Assembly (NCBI RefSeq): GCF_028473665.1
Contig: NZ_CP098774.1
Span: forward strand, 2,480,001-2,544,000
Source: Sphingomonas sp. QA11
GTDB lineage: Bacteria > Pseudomonadota > Alphaproteobacteria > Sphingomonadales > Sphingomonadaceae
Direction: 5' to 3'
Length of the DNA stretch: 64,000 nucleotides
Program-made: the position numbers and the translations under genes
The notes under the pieces: generated by a model
Database searches by the model: none
Seen by the model: the letters and a program-made list of their open reading frames with translations, nothing else
Told to the model about the DNA's origin: nothing
Shown: positions 17,163 through 25,879 of the stretch, piece by piece
How positions within the stretch are numbered: the stretch's first letter is position 1
Layout: every line of letters starts with the position of its first letter

Positions 17163-18518
17163 TCAGGCTGGGCCACTTCCCTCGTGCTGCATCGCCATCA
17201 GGCAGGCGCGGAACTGTTTCAGACCGACCGACAACAATAGTGTCGCAACCGGGCCGACGATCGCCGCCGCAAGAGCGAGCGACAGATTCAGCGCTTTTTC
17301 GTCATGCAGGATATAATCCCCGATCAGGGCCGGCAGGACCGGACCAAGCGTCACCGCGAGAATACCCACGGTAAGGCCAAACACCGCGCTCAACTGCGCA
17401 CGCATATTGCCGGGCGCGATCATCTGGATGGCGGATGGAATGAGGACCGGCACGAAGCCGCCGAGGAATTTGATCGGCCAGAGCATCGCCGCCATTGTCG
17501 TCGCATCCGGCATCAAAGGCATCGCGGTGGCGAAGACGCTCAGCCCGATCGCCGCATACAGCGCGAGCCGAAGACAGGCGTCGCTTCGCCCACGCGCGAT
17601 CATCCGGCTGGACAGCCAGCCCGCCGACAACATGCCAATCGGCCCGGCGGAAAGCGATGCGAGACCATTGACATGCCCCGTCTGCGCCGCGTTCCACTGG
17701 AACGTCCGGATGAACAGTTCAGGATACCAGGCGTCCATGTAGCTCATGATCGCCAGCATCGCCGATCCGAGAAACAGCGAGACCGACATTGCCGGCCAGG
17801 TCGCCAGAAAGCGCCCGATGCGCACCAGCGAAAAGGATCTCCCGGTCTCCACCGCCGCATGATCGATATCCCGCGCCGGTTCACGCAGCGTGGAGATCCA
17901 TAGCGCGACGAGCAGGCCCGGCGGCCCGATCACCAGAAAGACGGCGTGCCACGACCGGACCGTCCCGATCAGCGGCAAATGCATCTCCGGCGACCGTGCG
18001 ACCAGTTCCACGACCGAGCCCCCCAGGATCAGCGCGAGCCCGGCACCGATATAGATGCCGACCGAATAGACGCTCATCGCGCGGGGCAATCGCGACTTGT
18101 CAAAACTGTTGCTGAGCAGCGAATAAGCGGACGGTGACAGCGTCGCCTCTCCCACCCCGACGCCGATCCGCGCCGCCATCAGCATCGGAAAGGAGCGTGC
18201 GAACGCGCAGCAGGTCGTGGCAAGGCTCCACAACGCCACACCGCAGGCGATGATCCGCGTGCGCGGATAGCGATCGGCCAGCCAACCGATCGGCAGGCCC
18301 ATCACCGTGTAGAAAATACCGAACGCGCCGCCGGTAAGCAGGGCGAACTGAGTATCCGTCAGATGAAGGTCCACCTTGATCGGCCCGACCATCAGATTGA
18401 GAATCTGGCGATCGAGGAACGAAAAGGTGTAGGCGACCATCAGGACTGCGGCCGTATACCAGCTATAGGCATAGCTTTTTTGCTCGGGCCGGCCGGACGA
18501 ATGCGTGATTCCCGCCAC
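17163..18518 (-). CDS. MFS transporter (spinster/ACS-like)
   Basis: A 451-residue 12-TM transporter starting at a GTG at 18518, six bases after the Rieske stop. Helix 1 ends in VAYTFSFLDRQILNLMVGPI, followed by GLPIGWLADRYPRTRII. The same FSFLDRQ / WLADRYPR pattern recurs in the MFS protein at 32522. It is in the hpaE-Rieske-MFS minus-strand run and just before the TonB receptor, which suggests import of an aromatic acid. Confidence 0.85.
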   Translation of the reverse strand: MAGITHSSGRPEQKSYAYSWYTAAVLMVAYTFSFLDRQILNLMVGPIKVDLHLTDTQFALLTGGAFGIFYTVMGLPIGWLADRYPRTRIIACGVALWSLATTCCAFARSFPMLMAARIGVGVGEATLSPSAYSLLSNSFDKSRLPRAMSVYSVGIYIGAGLALILGGSVVELVARSPEMHLPLIGTVRSWHAVFLVIGPPGLLVALWISTLREPARDIDHAAVETGRSFSLVRIGRFLATWPAMSVSLFLGSAMLAIMSYMDAWYPELFIRTFQWNAAQTGHVNGLASLSAGPIGMLSAGWLSSRMIARGRSDACLRLALYAAIGLSVFATAMPLMPDATTMAAMLWPIKFLGGFVPVLIPSAIQMIAPGNMRAQLSAVFGLTVGILAVTLGPVLPALIGDYILHDEKALNLSLALAAAIVGPVATLLLSVGLKQFRACLMAMQHEGSGPA

Positions 18519-18524
18519 CGCCGT

Positions 18525-19700
18525 TCAGCTCGCCGCGACGATCGCGATACCCGCCGCGAGACGGACAAGCGGATCGGCACCCTCGAACCGGGTGCCGATG
18601 GGGTTGTCGCCCGCCGCGACGCGTTCGATCTGCCGGCGATAATATCTGCGCAACAGCCCGATCCCCTTGTCGGAGGTGACGAGATGTTCCTCGGAGTGAA
18701 AGGTGATCGCGCCCTGCCCGACCTGCGCCTCATAATCGCCTGGCAGTGTGCGATGCTCTTCCTCGGTCAGTTCGTGCCACAGCTTGCCGTTGAAGTGCGA
18801 TCGGATCCTGGCCAGCGCGCCCTTCTCCGTCACGCGCCCGGCGGAATAGATACGAAAGCTGGTGTCGTCGATCGGCAGTACCCAGCCGAGCAACGAACAT
18901 GGTCCCATATTCTCGGCGCGGGGATTTGCCACCGCGCGGATCGTGGGCAGCACTGCCTCAGTGATCCGGCGATGGACTTTGCCTTCGCCGAGATCGCGGA
19001 CCTGCGTGCTCTGGATACCACGCTCGGTTTCCTCGAACAGCACTTCCGGCATCAGCGCCATCTGCGCGACAAACTGGTTGCCGCTGAAACTGCCATGCAG
19101 GATCGGCACATGGAACGGGTCCATGACATTCTCGAAATGCTGCAACCAGTTGCACGGTACGATTGCGGGGCCGCCGCTGCCCAGGCTGGTGTCGTCCGCC
19201 TCGATGAACTCGCCCGGGGCCAGTTCCTCCAGTACGTCATAGCGCGGCAGAACGGGCGTGTTCTCAGGCGGCCCCATATAGGCGAAGATAAGGCCATAGA
19301 GTTCCTGCACCGGATAGCCCGGCTGGCGCACCCGACCCGCCGTCCGCGCTCCACCCGCAGGCTCACACGGTTGTTCGACGCACTTGCCGTCCACATCGAA
19401 CAGCCAGCCGTGATAGCAGCAGCGGATGCCGCGCCCATCGACCTTGCCGTAATACAGCGACGTGCCGCGATGCGCGCAGCGTTCATGGAGCAGCCCCGGT
19501 CGTCCCTCGCCATCGCGGAACAACACCAGGCGCTCGCCCAGCGCGGTGACGATGCGCGGCGTCTCGCACGCGTCGGCGCTCACCGCCACCGGGTGCCAGT
19601 AGCGACGCAGCAATTCGCCCATCGGCGTGCCGCGCCCCACCTGCGTCAGTCCCGCATCAAATGTCGGGGTGGGCAAGGTATAGGCACTGAACATTTCCAT
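18525..19700 (-). CDS. Rieske non-haem iron oxygenase, alpha subunit 2
   Basis: A 391-residue oxygenase. The cluster ligands are Cys75, His77, Cys94 and His97 (CAHRGTS ... CCYHGW), and the mononuclear iron site is MDPFHVPILHGSF (Asp194, His197, His202). It shares GTPMGELLRRYWHP with the Rieske protein at 12411 but is otherwise distant. It sits between hpaE and an MFS gene, so it is a candidate for the missing ring hydroxylation that supplies the HPC pathway. No reductase partner gene is present in the window. Confidence 0.9.
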   Translation of the reverse strand: MEMFSAYTLPTPTFDAGLTQVGRGTPMGELLRRYWHPVAVSADACETPRIVTALGERLVLFRDGEGRPGLLHERCAHRGTSLYYGKVDGRGIRCCYHGWLFDVDGKCVEQPCEPAGGARTAGRVRQPGYPVQELYGLIFAYMGPPENTPVLPRYDVLEELAPGEFIEADDTSLGSGGPAIVPCNWLQHFENVMDPFHVPILHGSFSGNQFVAQMALMPEVLFEETERGIQSTQVRDLGEGKVHRRITEAVLPTIRAVANPRAENMGPCSLLGWVLPIDDTSFRIYSAGRVTEKGALARIRSHFNGKLWHELTEEEHRTLPGDYEAQVGQGAITFHSEEHLVTSDKGIGLLRRYYRRQIERVAAGDNPIGTRFEGADPLVRLAAGIAIVAAS

Positions 19701-19752
19701 ATCCGCTCCCTTATTTCGGGGCGTCGTACCGCGCCCTCTTTCACGACAGGGG

Positions 19753-21261
19753 TCAGGCCTCGACGCCCAGCCGCTGGATCTTGTGGTTGCCGGTAGCGAG
19801 CGCGACGTTCTTCGTCTCCATGTAGAAGTCGAAGCTCCAATCGCCGCCGTCGCGCCCGATGCCGCTGGCCTTCATCCCGCCGAATGGCGCGGGCAGGTGA
19901 CGGACATTCTCGCTGTTGACCCAGACCATGCCCGCTTCGACCGCGTTCGACACGCGCAGCGCGCGGCTCAGGTCGCGAGTCCAGATATAGGCAGCCAGAC
20001 CGTAATCCACCGCATTGGCCTTGGCGATCGCGTCCGCCTCGTCCTCGAACGGGATGACGGTGAGCACCGGGCCGAAAATCTCCTCCCGTGCGATCCGCAT
20101 CCCGATATCGGCATTGGTGTAGAGTGTCGGCGAATAGAAATAGCCGTCGCCGTCGAGCCGCTTGCCTCCCACCGCGATCGTCGCGCCATCGGCCGTCGCG
20201 ACATCGGCGTAGCCCGACACCTTGGCGAGATGGCGCTCGTGGATCAGCGGCCCGACCTCGGTTGCCGAGTCGAACGGATCGCCGACCTTCAACTGGCGCA
20301 CCCGCTCCGCCAGGCGCGCGACGAACCTATCGTGGATCGAGCGCTGGACGAGGAAGCGCGACGACGACGTGCAGCGCTGGCCGTTCAGCGAGTAGATCAT
20401 GAACACCACCGCATCGAGCGCGCGATCGAGATCGGCGTCGTCGAACACCACCACCGGGTTCTTGCCGCCCAGTTCGAAATGGACTCGCTTCAACGTATCC
20501 GCGCCCTGCTTCATGATCGCGCTGCCGGTTTTCGATTCGCCCACGAACGCCACCGCCTTGATATCGGGGTGTTCGGTCAGGCGGCGGCCAGTTGTCTCGC
20601 CCAGCCCGTTGATCGAGTTGAATACGCCGGCGGGCAGGCCCGCTTCGTGCGCGATCTCAACCAGCAGGCGCGCGGAATAAGGCGACCATTCCGCCGGCTT
20701 GTGAACGACCGTGCACCCTGCCGCCAGCGCCGGCGCGATCTTCCAGGTCGAGAGCATGAAGGGCGTGTTCCACGGCGTGATCACCGCGACCGGGCCGATC
20801 GGATGGCGTGTGGTGAAGTTGAGATGCTCAGCCGTCGGGAGCGACTGGCCGTCGGCGGCGGCCGGCGCGCGATCGGCGAAGAAGCGGAAGTTCTCAGCGC
20901 CGCGCAGCGCTGCCTTGGACATGAAGCGCCACGCCTGGCCAGCGTCGAGACATTCGACCGCCGCGATTTCCTCCGCGCGTGCCTCGATCAGATCGGCCAC
21001 GCGGTGCAGGATCGCCTTGCGCTTCTCCCCGGAGGTTCCGGCCCAGCCGGGGAAAGCGCGCTTCGCCGCCGCGACCGCGCCGTTCAATTCCGCCTCGCTC
21101 GCGTCGCGCGCTTCGCCCAGCAGTGCGCCGGTCGATGGGTCGGTGATCGGGAACGGTGCTCCTTCGCCCATGACCGACGCGCCATCGACGAAGTGGCCGA
21201 GCGGCTGGTTGGTGAAAGGGGCGACGGCCCCCATGGCGATCTTCCGACGATCCGGCTGCAT
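19753..21261 (-). CDS. hpaE: 5-carboxymethyl-2-hydroxymuconate semialdehyde dehydrogenase (HpaE)
   Basis: A 502-residue ALDH. The base is Glu263 (ELGGK) and the nucleophile Cys297 (GQRCTS). The C-terminal signature PFGGMKASGIGRDGG followed by SFDFYMETKNVALA is characteristic of HpaE, which oxidises the HPC ring-cleavage semialdehyde to 5-carboxymethyl-2-hydroxymuconate. The ATG at 21261 has GGAG six bases upstream. It is divergent from hpaG1, with a TAWCATGTTA-type operator in front of each gene. Confidence 0.9.
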   Translation of the reverse strand: MQPDRRKIAMGAVAPFTNQPLGHFVDGASVMGEGAPFPITDPSTGALLGEARDASEAELNGAVAAAKRAFPGWAGTSGEKRKAILHRVADLIEARAEEIAAVECLDAGQAWRFMSKAALRGAENFRFFADRAPAAADGQSLPTAEHLNFTTRHPIGPVAVITPWNTPFMLSTWKIAPALAAGCTVVHKPAEWSPYSARLLVEIAHEAGLPAGVFNSINGLGETTGRRLTEHPDIKAVAFVGESKTGSAIMKQGADTLKRVHFELGGKNPVVVFDDADLDRALDAVVFMIYSLNGQRCTSSSRFLVQRSIHDRFVARLAERVRQLKVGDPFDSATEVGPLIHERHLAKVSGYADVATADGATIAVGGKRLDGDGYFYSPTLYTNADIGMRIAREEIFGPVLTVIPFEDEADAIAKANAVDYGLAAYIWTRDLSRALRVSNAVEAGMVWVNSENVRHLPAPFGGMKASGIGRDGGDWSFDFYMETKNVALATGNHKIQRLGVEA

Positions 21262-21279
21262 GACAACTCCGCAATTGAT

Positions 21280-21289
21280 TATCGTGTTA
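21280..21289. promoter_or_regulatory. TATCGTGTTA, operator-like site before hpaE
   Basis: Two mismatches from TAACATGTTA. It lies 19 bases upstream of the hpaE start, where a repressor would block transcription. Confidence 0.5.
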
Positions 21290-21358
21290 AGTATATAGCC
21301 AAACCGCCGTCGTCAAACCGATTTGACGTAACGCCCCCGGATGGCGTGGCTTGACGCT

Positions 21359-21368
21359 TATCATGTTA
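21359..21368. promoter_or_regulatory. TATCATGTTA, operator-like site before hpaG1
   Basis: One mismatch from TAACATGTTA and 40 bases upstream of the hpaG1 start; spaced 79 bases from the site before hpaE. Confidence 0.55.
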
Positions 21369-21407
21369 AATATTACGCCTGCCGACCATGAGGGATGAGA
21401 GGAAAGC

Positions 21408-22013
21408 ATGATCGGCGGAACCGCCTATGGCGTGGCATTGAACGATCGCGCCCACCTAGCAGAGCTGGCCGGGGCGCTGACGCAAGCGCCCTACGGCAAG
21501 CCGCCCGTGGCGCCGATTCTCTATGTGAAGCCGCGCAATTGTTTTGCCGCCAACCGATCGGTGGTGACGATACCGGCCGATGTTGCGGAAGTTGCAGTAG
21601 GCGCAACTATCGCAATCGAGCGGGCGATGACCGGCGCATCGGTCGCCCGGCTGGCGATCGACCTGTTCGCGCCGCACGCCAGCTTCTATCGCCCGGCGAT
21701 CGCCGAGCGTTGCCGAGACGGCTTCCTGCCGCTCGGCCCGGCGGTCGCGATGCCTTCCAATCTCGCCACGATCGAGATCATAACCTACATCGGCGGCGTT
21801 GAGCGGCATCGGTGGAACCTGTCGCGGCTGGTGCGCGATCCCGTGACGCTCGATCGCGACGTTTCGAGCTTCATGACGCTGATGCCCGGCGATATTCTGC
21901 TGTCCGGCATCGCCGGTGACGCCCCCTTCGCGCGCGCGGGTGAGATTATCGAGGTCGCCGCCGAGGGATTTCCAGCGCTCACCGTCGCGCTCATCGCGGA
22001 GCAGCAAGCATGA
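21408..22013 (+). CDS. hpaG1: HpaG1: N-terminal-type half of 5-oxopent-3-ene-1,2,5-tricarboxylate decarboxylase / HHDD isomerase
   Basis: A 201-residue FAH-fold protein that matches the first half of enterobacterial HpaG: VALNDRAHLAEL near the start, then PYGKPPVAPILYVKPRN, then SFYRPAIAERCRDGFLPLG. In E. coli the two halves are one fused protein; here they are separate genes, hpaG1 and hpaG2, overlapping by an ATGA. The start at 21408 has GAGAGGAAA upstream. This half lacks the E-x-E metal pair that HpaG2 carries. It is the first gene of the plus-strand HPC operon. Confidence 0.85.
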   Translation: MIGGTAYGVALNDRAHLAELAGALTQAPYGKPPVAPILYVKPRNCFAANRSVVTIPADVAEVAVGATIAIERAMTGASVARLAIDLFAPHASFYRPAIAERCRDGFLPLGPAVAMPSNLATIEIITYIGGVERHRWNLSRLVRDPVTLDRDVSSFMTLMPGDILLSGIAGDAPFARAGEIIEVAAEGFPALTVALIAEQQA

Positions 22014-22762
22014 AGCGCATCCGACTGATCCATGCCGGACGCGAGCAATGGGGTGTCGTCACGCCGGACGAGGGCGCGATCACGCTCGCTGATGGAACAC
22101 ATGTCCGCTGGGACGAAATCACGCTGCTGCCACCGGCGACACCTGGCGCGACGATCTTCGCGCTGGGATTGAATTATGCCGATCACTCGGCGGAACTCGG
22201 TTTCAAGCCGCCGTCGCTGCCGCTCGTTTTCCTCAAGGGACCGAACGGCTTTGTCGCGCATGGCGGCGTTTCGCCCAAGCCGCGCGACGCTGATCAGATG
22301 CACCCGGAGTGCGAACTGGTCGCGGTGATCGGACGGACGGCACAACGGGTCCCCGCGCGCGATGCGCTCGATCATGTCAGCGGCTACACGATCGCCTGCG
22401 ACTATGCCGTGCGCGAGTTTCTGGAGAATTATTATCGCCCGAACCTGCGCGTGAAGAACCGCGACGCGCTGACCCCGCTCGGCCCGTGGGTGGTGGACGC
22501 AGCGGACGTCGGCGATCCGCAGGCGCTGGCCCTCTCCACCACGGTCAACGGGACAAAAGTCCAGTCGGGTTCGACCGCAGACATGGTATTCCCGGTCGCG
22601 GAACTGATCGCCTATCTCTCATCCTTCATGACGCTGTCGCCCGGCGACATGATCCTGACCGGCACGCCGCATGGCGTTCATTTCGTCAGCGAAGGCGATG
22701 AAGTGGCATGCGAAATCGATCGCATAGGGAGCCTCGTCCATCGCGTGGGGTTGCAACCATGA
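22010..22762 (+). CDS. hpaG2: HpaG2: 5-oxopent-3-ene-1,2,5-tricarboxylate decarboxylase / 2-hydroxyhepta-2,4-diene-1,7-dioate isomerase
   Basis: A 250-residue FAH-family enzyme with the metal pair in MHPECELVAVIG (Glu100, Glu102). The motifs FALGLNYADHSAE and GTPHGVHFV near the end match the catalytic half of HpaG, which decarboxylates the isomerised product and then isomerises it. The ATG at 22010 overlaps the hpaG1 stop. Its own stop overlaps the ligA-type start at 22759. Confidence 0.9.
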   Translation: MKRIRLIHAGREQWGVVTPDEGAITLADGTHVRWDEITLLPPATPGATIFALGLNYADHSAELGFKPPSLPLVFLKGPNGFVAHGGVSPKPRDADQMHPECELVAVIGRTAQRVPARDALDHVSGYTIACDYAVREFLENYYRPNLRVKNRDALTPLGPWVVDAADVGDPQALALSTTVNGTKVQSGSTADMVFPVAELIAYLSSFMTLSPGDMILTGTPHGVHFVSEGDEVACEIDRIGSLVHRVGLQP

Positions 22763-23085
22763 GCCTCTACCAGTTGCAGAAACTGCTGTTCGAACTGAAC
22801 CGCGACCAATCCCTGCAAGCCGCCTTCACCAGTGATGCGGCGGCGGTGAGCGACCGTTACGAACTGACCGGGGAAGAACGTGCCGCCATCCTGGAGCCGG
22901 ACATCGGCCTGCTCTACGTGCTCGGGGTCAACGGACAGATCCTGATGCATTTCGCCGCATTCAGCCAGATCGAATGGTCCGACTATCTCCAGCGGATGCG
23001 CGACGGCGTGCGGATACATGGCCCGGTCCGTGCCGGAGTCTATGCGATGACAACCGATATCGATGAGAAAGTGGCTGGAGTATGA
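22759..23085 (+). CDS. LigA-type small subunit of extradiol dioxygenase
   Basis: A 108-residue protein that starts at the ATGA overlap with hpaG2. Helical sequence LYQLQKLLFELNRDQSLQAAF followed by YELTGEERAAILEPDIGLLYVLGVNGQILMHFA is the LigA (protocatechuate 4,5-dioxygenase alpha chain) fold. It caps the active site of the LigB partner encoded next (23082) and has no catalytic residues of its own. Enterobacterial HpaD lacks such a subunit, so this ring-cleavage enzyme is of mixed type. Confidence 0.85.
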   Translation: MSLYQLQKLLFELNRDQSLQAAFTSDAAAVSDRYELTGEERAAILEPDIGLLYVLGVNGQILMHFAAFSQIEWSDYLQRMRDGVRIHGPVRAGVYAMTTDIDEKVAGV

Positions 23086-23900
23086 CACTCGTCTTCAGCG
23101 GAATTTGCAGCCACGGTCCCGGAATCACCGGCCGCGCCGACCTCGCTCCGCCTGAGTTGCGCGACCCGTTCTATGCGGCGTTTCGCGAGATGCACACGGC
23201 GATCCGCGCGACAGGAGCTGACGTACTGATCGTCATCGCGGCGGAGCATTTCGCCAATTTCTTCATGAACAACATGCCGGCCTATGCGATCGGCGCGGCG
23301 GATCATTATGACGGCCCGATCGAGAATCCGGACTGGTTGCGCATCCCGCGCCAGCGCATCCGTGGCGACGCCGACCTGTCGCGCCGCCTGATCGCCGAGG
23401 TCCAGCAGACGGTCGACGTCGCTTATGCCGAGGAATGGAAATTCGACCACGGCATCATGGTGCCGCTGCATTTCCTGGATCCCGAAAACGAGCTGACGGT
23501 GATCCCCGCCAACATCAATTGCCAAGGGCCGCCCCTCACTCCGTTGCACCGCGCCTACGCCTTCGGGCGTGCGCTGCGCCGTGCCGCCGACAAGGTTCCG
23601 CAACGGATCGCGCTGGTCGGGACCGGCGGCATCTCGCACTGGCCAGCGACCCCCGACAGCGGGCGGATCAACGAGGCGTGGGATCGTGACTTTCTCGACC
23701 GCTGGTCCTCCGGCGACGAGGCGCGGATGACGGATTACACCGATGCGGAAACCTATGCCGATGGCGGCCAGGGCGGTTATGAAATCCGCACGCTGATCGC
23801 CGCCGCAGCCGCCGCCGGCGGCAAGGGGCATATCGATTTCTATCGACCGATCCCGATTTTCAGCACCGGCTGCGTAATCGGCCGGTCGGAGATCGTGTGA
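23082..23900 (+). CDS. LigB-type extradiol dioxygenase large subunit, probable homoprotocatechuate 2,3-dioxygenase
   Basis: A 272-residue class III dioxygenase. Iron ligands visible are His11 in CSHGPGI and Glu55/His56 in AAEHFANFF. WKFDHGIMVPLHF lies in the middle and VGTGGISHWP further on, as in the LigB superfamily. It overlaps the LigA-type gene by ATGA. Position in the operon between hpaG and hpaF makes homoprotocatechuate the most likely substrate. E. coli HpaD is also a LigB-superfamily protein, but this pair is closer in layout to LigAB. Confidence 0.85.
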   Translation: MTLVFSGICSHGPGITGRADLAPPELRDPFYAAFREMHTAIRATGADVLIVIAAEHFANFFMNNMPAYAIGAADHYDGPIENPDWLRIPRQRIRGDADLSRRLIAEVQQTVDVAYAEEWKFDHGIMVPLHFLDPENELTVIPANINCQGPPLTPLHRAYAFGRALRRAADKVPQRIALVGTGGISHWPATPDSGRINEAWDRDFLDRWSSGDEARMTDYTDAETYADGGQGGYEIRTLIAAAAAAGGKGHIDFYRPIPIFSTGCVIGRSEIV

Positions 23901-24289
23901 TGGCACACGCCACCATCGAATGGACCGCCAATTTGGAAGGCGCGTTCGATCTTGGCGGTCTCCTGTCGCTGATCGCGGCGGAGATGCGCGAGCGTTCGAG
24001 CGACGTGTTCCCGGTCGGCGGCATCCGGGTGCGTGCGATCCGGCTGACCGACTATGTCATCGCCGACAGCAATTGCGCGGACGATGCCTTCATCAACATC
24101 GACGTGAAGATGGGGGTGGGCCGCGATGCTGCGTTCAAGCAGGCATTCTTCAACCAGATGTTCGACGCGGTGAAGGCATTCCTCGGCGATCTGTTCGAAC
24201 GTCGCTCCCTCGCCCTCTCGCTCTACGTCGAAGAAGCGGAGGGGTGGAAGCACAACACCATCCATCACCGCCTCACTGCACGGAAATGA
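23900..24289 (+). CDS. hpaF: 5-carboxymethyl-2-hydroxymuconate delta-isomerase (HpaF), N-terminal proline absent
   Basis: A 129-residue protein of the CHMI/tautomerase superfamily, starting at the TGATG overlap with the dioxygenase gene. The conserved arginines are present (VGGIRVR, Arg43; MGVGRD, Arg75). In E. coli HpaF and 4-oxalocrotonate tautomerases the residue after Met is the catalytic proline, but here codon 2 is GCA (Ala) in MAHATIEW. A single base change (CCA to GCA) would account for it. The next start codon options do not restore a proline. It probably still belongs to the pathway by position, but its activity may be low or use another base. Confidence 0.85.
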   Translation: MAHATIEWTANLEGAFDLGGLLSLIAAEMRERSSDVFPVGGIRVRAIRLTDYVIADSNCADDAFINIDVKMGVGRDAAFKQAFFNQMFDAVKAFLGDLFERRSLALSLYVEEAEGWKHNTIHHRLTARK

Positions 24290-24297
24290 CCTGAACC

Positions 24298-25104
24298 ATG
24301 GCTCTCTCCACCGACCAGTTCGAGCAGCTCGCCGACGAACTGCACGAAGCGGAACGCACCCGCACGCAGGTCGCGCAATTCTCGCTGCGCCACCCCGGGA
24401 TCACGATCGAGGACGCATATGCGGTCCAGCGCGCCTGGACACGGCGCAAGATCGCCGAGGGGCGGAAAGCCATCGGACACAAGATCGGGCTGACCAGCCG
24501 CGCGATGCAGCGCTCATCCAATATCGACGAACCCGACTATGGCCTGCTGCTCGACGACATGCTGTTCCCCGACGGGCGCGACATTCCGATCGAGCGCTTC
24601 ATCGTGCCGCGCGTCGAGGTGGAACTCGCCTTCCGCCTGAAACAACCGCTGCGCGGGCCCGATTGCACGCTGTTCGATGTCCTCGACGCGGTGGACTATA
24701 TCGTCCCGGCAATCGAGATCATCGACGCGCGGATCGAACAGATCGATCGCGCCTCCGGCACGACGCGCAAGGTGTTCGATACGATTTCGGACAATGCGGC
24801 CAATGCCGGGCTGGTGCTTGGCGGGCGGCCGATCCGGCCCGGCGACGTCGATCTGCGCTGGGTTTCGGCGCTGCTCTACCGCAACGGCGTGATCGAGGAT
24901 TCCGGCGTGGCGGCCGCGGTGCTCGGACATCCGGCGCTCGGCCCCGCCTGGCTCGCCAACAAACTCCACCCCTATGGCGAAACGCTCGAGGCGGGCGAGA
25001 TCATCCTCGGCGGCAGCTTCACGGCACCAGTGCCGGCGCGCGCGGGCGACACCTTCCATGTCGATTTCGGCCCGCTCGGCGCCATTTCGGTACGCTTCGC
25101 ATGA
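24298..25104 (+). CDS. hpaH: 2-oxo-hept-4-ene-1,7-dioate hydratase (HpaH)
   Basis: A 268-residue hydratase of the FAH-like 2-hydroxypentadienoate hydratase family (MhpD/HpaH). The metal ligands are in PRVEVELAF (Glu107, Glu109). [15 protein letters not shown] near residue 58 and the late [21 protein letters not shown] are typical. It starts eight bases after hpaF and ends in an ATGA overlap with hpaI. It hydrates the HpaG product to 4-hydroxy-2-oxoheptane-1,7-dioate. Confidence 0.92.
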   Translation: MALSTDQFEQLADELHEAERTRTQVAQFSLRHPGITIEDAYAVQRAWTRRKIAEGRKAIGHKIGLTSRAMQRSSNIDEPDYGLLLDDMLFPDGRDIPIERFIVPRVEVELAFRLKQPLRGPDCTLFDVLDAVDYIVPAIEIIDARIEQIDRASGTTRKVFDTISDNAANAGLVLGGRPIRPGDVDLRWVSALLYRNGVIEDSGVAAAVLGHPALGPAWLANKLHPYGETLEAGEIILGGSFTAPVPARAGDTFHVDFGPLGAISVRFA

Positions 25105-25859
25105 GCGCGTTTCGTGAATGGATCGACTCGGCGCCCGGCGCCCGGCTTGGCCTGTGGCAAGCGCTCGCCTCCCCCTACACGGCGGAGATCTGCGCGACCC
25201 TTGGCTTCGACTGGCTGCTGTTCGACGGCGAACACGCGCCCAATACCGCGCAGACGCTGCTTGCCCAGCTTCAGGCGACCGCCCCCTACCCCATCCACGC
25301 CATCGCGCGGCCGCCCGTGGGCGACGCGGTCAACATCAAGCAATATCTCGACCTCGGTTTCGGCTCCTTGCTGATCCCCATGGTCGAAAGCGCTGAGCAG
25401 GCGCGCGCGATCGTCGCCGCCTCGCGCTTCCCGCCAAGGGGAATACGCGGCGTTGCCAGCTCGACCAGCCGCGCCTCGCGCTTCGGCGGGCAGGCCGATT
25501 ATCTGGCCACGGCGCACGAGCGTGTCGGCATCATCGTCCAGATCGAAAGCGGCGCGGCACTGACGGCGGTCGATGAAATCGCGGCGGTCGACGGCGTCGA
25601 TGGCCTGTTCATCGGCCCGGCCGATCTCGCCGCATCGCTCGGCCATCTCGGCAACCCGCGGGCACCCGAGGTGCAGGCAGCGATCGATCGCGCCTTTGCC
25701 GCGATCAGCGCCGCCGGCAAGCCCGCCGGCATCTTCGCGCTCGATGCGGAGGATGCCCAGGCCCGCGCGGCGCAGGGTTTCGCCTTCATTTCGGTTGGCA
25801 CCGATATCGGCCTGCTCGCCAACGGCGGGCGGGCGCTGTTGCGGACCTGCCGCGGCTGA
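25101..25859 (+). CDS. hpaI: 4-hydroxy-2-oxo-heptane-1,7-dioate aldolase (HpaI)
   Basis: A 252-residue class II aldolase. FDGEHAPN carries the catalytic His45, and the metal ligands lie in VQIESG (about Glu149) and GPADLAAS (about Asp175). It splits the hydrated intermediate into pyruvate and succinic semialdehyde. It starts at the ATGA overlap with hpaH. Confidence 0.92.
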   Translation: MSAFREWIDSAPGARLGLWQALASPYTAEICATLGFDWLLFDGEHAPNTAQTLLAQLQATAPYPIHAIARPPVGDAVNIKQYLDLGFGSLLIPMVESAEQARAIVAASRFPPRGIRGVASSTSRASRFGGQADYLATAHERVGIIVQIESGAALTAVDEIAAVDGVDGLFIGPADLAASLGHLGNPRAPEVQAAIDRAFAAISAAGKPAGIFALDAEDAQARAAQGFAFISVGTDIGLLANGGRALLRTCRG

Positions 25860-25879
25860 ACATGACACTGGAGAAAGTG

